From: Sphingopyxis sp. TUF1
Lineage (GTDB): Bacteria; Pseudomonadota; Alphaproteobacteria; Sphingomonadales; Sphingomonadaceae
Direction: 5' to 3'
Length of the DNA: 64,000 nucleotides
NCBI RefSeq assembly: GCF_036687315.1
Contig: NZ_CP144683.1
Location: forward strand, 2,178,001-2,242,000
This document shows, piece after piece, positions 61,904 to 64,000 of this stretch. Position numbers and translations under genes: made by a program. The notes under the pieces were generated by a model. That model ran no database searches, was not told the origin of the DNA, and saw only the letters and a list, made by a program, of their open reading frames with translations. Every line of letters begins with the position of its first letter. Within the stretch, counting starts at the first letter, position 1.

Positions 61904-62146
61904 TCAGTCGATACCGAGCGCCGATTTATAGACGTCGAGGATGGCTTCCATTTCCTTGCGGTCGTGGACCGGCAGTTTGCGCAGACGGACGATCTGGCGC
62001 ATGATCTTGGGGTCGTAACCCTGCGACTTGGCTTCGTTATAGGTGTCGCGGATGTCGTCGGCGATGCCCTTTTTCTCTTCTTCCAGACGCTCGATGCGCT
62101 CGATGAAAAGGCGCAGTTGTTCGTCGGATACGGTGGCTTCGCTCAT
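61904..62146 (-). CDS. gapR: GapR-like (DUF2312) nucleoid protein
   Basis: 80 residues: [22 protein letters not shown], then [18 protein letters not shown] and [22 protein letters not shown], the whole GapR signature. In Caulobacter GapR binds overtwisted AT-rich DNA ahead of forks and polymerases and is essential for growth. Here it lies next to a DUF1244 tail fragment. Confidence 0.93.
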   Translation of the reverse strand: MSEATVSDEQLRLFIERIERLEEEKKGIADDIRDTYNEAKSQGYDPKIMRQIVRLRKLPVHDRKEMEAILDVYKSALGID

Positions 62147-62200
62147 TATCGACTCCGGTAGATGGGATGTTGCAGCGCAAGAATCGCGCGTGCGGCGTCC

Positions 62201-62236
62201 CTAATCGTCCTGCGGATTTTTCGCCATGCTTTCTTC
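62201..62236 (-). pseudogene. Remnant of the DUF1244 gene 3' end
   Basis: On the minus strand it encodes EESMAKNPQDD and a stop. The intact gene at 63646-63972 ends EESMAKNPHR. A 26-base block (62211-62236) matches 63653-63678 at 25 positions. The two copies flank the amidohydrolase gene as direct repeats. Confidence 0.7.
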
Positions 62237-62246
62237 GGCCCCCCGC

Positions 62247-63569
62247 TTATTCGGACGGGAAGGGCTGGCGTTTCCCGTCCAGCTTGTGAACGACGCCGCG
62301 ACGCATCACGAAAGCGACCTTTTCGAGCGCGGTCACGTCGGCCAGCGGGTCGCCGCCCACGGCAATGATGTCGGCCTCGCGTCCGGGCAGGATCGCGCCG
62401 ATCGGGCGATCGAGTTCGGCGGCATTGTCGATCGTCGCCGCCTTGATCGCCTGTGCCGGGGTCATTCCGGCCTTGACCATCAGCGCGAATTCCTTGGCAT
62501 TGTCGCCGTGCGGCGCGACGCCCGAATCGGTGCCGAACAGGATGCGGACATTGGCCTTTACCGCGCGCGTCATGCTGTTGGCGTGCGCGGCGGCCGCTTC
62601 CTCGGCCTTGGCAAGTTGCGGGCCGGGGGCGTCCCCGCGCCGCGCCTGCGCGAGCGCGGCGATCGGCGCGACCGCGGTCGGCACCAGCGCCGCGTTCGAT
62701 GCCTTGAACAGCTTCACGGTTTCATCGTCGATGAAGCTGCCATGTTCGATCGAATCGACCCCGGCGCGCAGCGCGGCGTCGATGCCTTCCTTGCCATGCG
62801 CGTGCGCCGTCACCTTGCGTCCGAAGCTGTGCGCGGTGTCGATCACCGATTTCATCTCGACATCCGACATCTGCTTGCCCAGCCCGCCCGCGACGTTCGA
62901 GCGAACGCCGCCGGTTGCCGCGAATTTGATGACCTCTGCACCCAGCGAGATCTGCGCGCGGACGGCGCTGGCGCAGCCATCGGGTCCGTCGCAGATGTTT
63001 GTACGCTCGGCCGCGACGGCGTGGGCAAGAGTGCGGTTGAGGCCATTGACTCCGCCATGGCCGCCGGTCACCGAAATCATCGTGCCGGCAGGGATCACCG
63101 TCGGGCCGACGATAACGCCATTGTTGATGGCATCGCGCAGCGTGGTCGTGGTCCGCCCGTCGCCACCGAGATCGCGCACCGTCGTAAATCCCGCTTCCAG
63201 CGTCTTTCGCGCGTTGTCTTGGGCGATGACAAAGACATCCTCGACGTCGCGCCCGGAGGATTCGAGGCGGCTGCGCAGCAGATTGTCATCGGTGGACAAG
63301 TGGACGTGCATGTCGATCAGGCCGGGGAGGACAAAGGCGTCCTTCAGATCCACCACGCGTGCACCGTCGTCGGGGGCGGCAAAACCATCGCGTACCTCGG
63401 CGATCTTGCCGTCGCGGACGATAATGGTCGATGGCCCGCGCGGCGCGCGTCCAGGCTGGTCCAGAAGGCGTCCGGCATGAATATAGGTCGAACCGGGTGT
63501 CTGCGCGGCGAGCGGAGCGCCTGCCAAAAACCCTGTCCCCAACATCGCAGCGACCAACATCATACGCAT
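62247..63569 (-). CDS. Exported amidohydrolase, imidazolonepropionase/prolidase-like
   Basis: 440 residues with a signal peptide (VAAMLGTGFLAGAPLAAQ). Ligands are GLIDMHVHL (His88, His90), a Lys in EVIKFAATGG, TAHAHGKEG, SIEHGSF and GTDSGV. It belongs to the same branch as 29100-30422 and probably hydrolyses N-acyl or prolyl dipeptides. It lies between gapR and DUF1244 and is flanked by a duplicated DUF1244 tail, which suggests insertion. GGGGAGA is 11 bases from the ATG. Confidence 0.9.
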   Translation of the reverse strand: MRMMLVAAMLGTGFLAGAPLAAQTPGSTYIHAGRLLDQPGRAPRGPSTIIVRDGKIAEVRDGFAAPDDGARVVDLKDAFVLPGLIDMHVHLSTDDNLLRSRLESSGRDVEDVFVIAQDNARKTLEAGFTTVRDLGGDGRTTTTLRDAINNGVIVGPTVIPAGTMISVTGGHGGVNGLNRTLAHAVAAERTNICDGPDGCASAVRAQISLGAEVIKFAATGGVRSNVAGGLGKQMSDVEMKSVIDTAHSFGRKVTAHAHGKEGIDAALRAGVDSIEHGSFIDDETVKLFKASNAALVPTAVAPIAALAQARRGDAPGPQLAKAEEAAAAHANSMTRAVKANVRILFGTDSGVAPHGDNAKEFALMVKAGMTPAQAIKAATIDNAAELDRPIGAILPGREADIIAVGGDPLADVTALEKVAFVMRRGVVHKLDGKRQPFPSE

Positions 63570-63645
63570 TGCCCAAATCTCCCCAATTGACCCTGTCGCC
63601 GTGACAATCTGGTGGTCATGTCCGCAAAGCCCGACGGGGGCAAGA

Positions 63646-63972
63646 TCAGCGGTGCGGATTCTTCGCCATGCTTTCTTCCATCCGGGCGAGTTGTTCGGGG
63701 GTGGCGGCGGTGTGATAGCGCGCTTTCCATTCCGCCGTCGGCATCCCGTGGACGATCGCGCGGCCCGCCTCCTTGTCCATACCGCCCGCCTCGGCGATCC
63801 AGTCGCCGAGGCAGTTGCGGCAGAATCCCGCGAGCCCCATCAGGTCGATGTTCGCGGCGTCGTGGCGATGCTGGAGCAGGCGGACGAGGCGGCGGAAGGC
63901 CGCGGCGGCGACGGCATCGTTGAGTGTGTCGAGGGCGTCGTTCGGGGTGGCCTGTTCATCGCTGCACGACAT
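63646..63972 (-). CDS. DUF1244 family protein
   Basis: 108 residues. NIDLMGLAGFCRNCLGDW and AIVHGMPTAEWKARYHTAATPEQ are the family blocks. The two Cys suggest metal binding. The function is unknown. The C-terminus EESMAKNPHR recurs as a fragment at 62201-62236. Confidence 0.9.
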   Translation of the reverse strand: MSCSDEQATPNDALDTLNDAVAAAAFRRLVRLLQHRHDAANIDLMGLAGFCRNCLGDWIAEAGGMDKEAGRAIVHGMPTAEWKARYHTAATPEQLARMEESMAKNPHR

Positions 63973-64000
63973 GGTTCGGACTTTCCTGAATAGCTATACG

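Noticed and set aside
1..64000. CRISPR arrays, insertion sequences, integrases and rRNA genes
   Set aside because: No regularly spaced direct repeats of that type, no transposase or integrase motif and no rRNA was seen by eye.

Overview
The window looks like a chromosomal segment of a sphingomonad alphaproteobacterium, most likely Sphingopyxis or a close relative. It has high GC and is gene dense. Supporting signs are FecI/FecR-coupled TonB receptors with an EIVVTGSR-type start, GapR (DUF2312) and DUF1244 proteins, a Tol-Pal cluster, a complete gspC-O type II secretion operon, and several families of dispersed palindromic repeats. The genus is inferred from protein flavour only; no rRNA is present.

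Layout. (1) 1-31.5 kb is an accessory, mostly periplasmic, catabolic island. It holds a LysR regulator, an esterase-like protein, an ECF sigma/FecR pair with its TonB receptor, an S9 peptidase, two tandem DUF885 metallopeptidase-like proteins, a spermidine/putrescine-type ABC transporter coupled to an aminotransferase, a five-gene ATGA-coupled operon of paired amidohydrolases, an M16 peptidase, a further amidohydrolase and a DapA-family lyase. Two members of an unrecognised exported family (3299-4024 and 22875-23597) sit among the hydrolases. The island reads as capture, hydrolysis and uptake of an amide or peptide substrate. (2) 31.6-34.7 kb holds small regulatory genes: DUF6894, Crp/Fnr, a TetR/YciI-like divergent pair with a clear operator, and tRNA-Leu(GAG). 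(3) 34.8-51.6 kb is a phosphate-starvation module. PhoB-type 11-bp direct repeats precede a lipoprotein/TonB receptor pair and again precede gspCDEFGHIJKLMNO. (4) 51.5-64 kb is mostly housekeeping on the minus strand: pal, tolB, tolA, tolR, tolQ, ybgC, ruvB, ruvA, ruvC, yebC, a GNAT acetyltransferase, a YbjQ-like protein, gapR, an amidohydrolase and DUF1244. Two genes lie between ruvA and ruvB.

The most notable points are: the paired amidohydrolases, in which the second partner of each pair has lost every metal ligand; an octamer shared by the two divergent promoters of the island; the phosphate-type promoters of the secretion locus; a strong terminator for tol-pal lying inside the gspO coding sequence; a palindromic repeat that has become part of the gspJ leader peptide; and a duplicated DUF1244 gene tail flanking an amidohydrolase gene. 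Functions are inferred from motifs and context read by eye; no database search was run.
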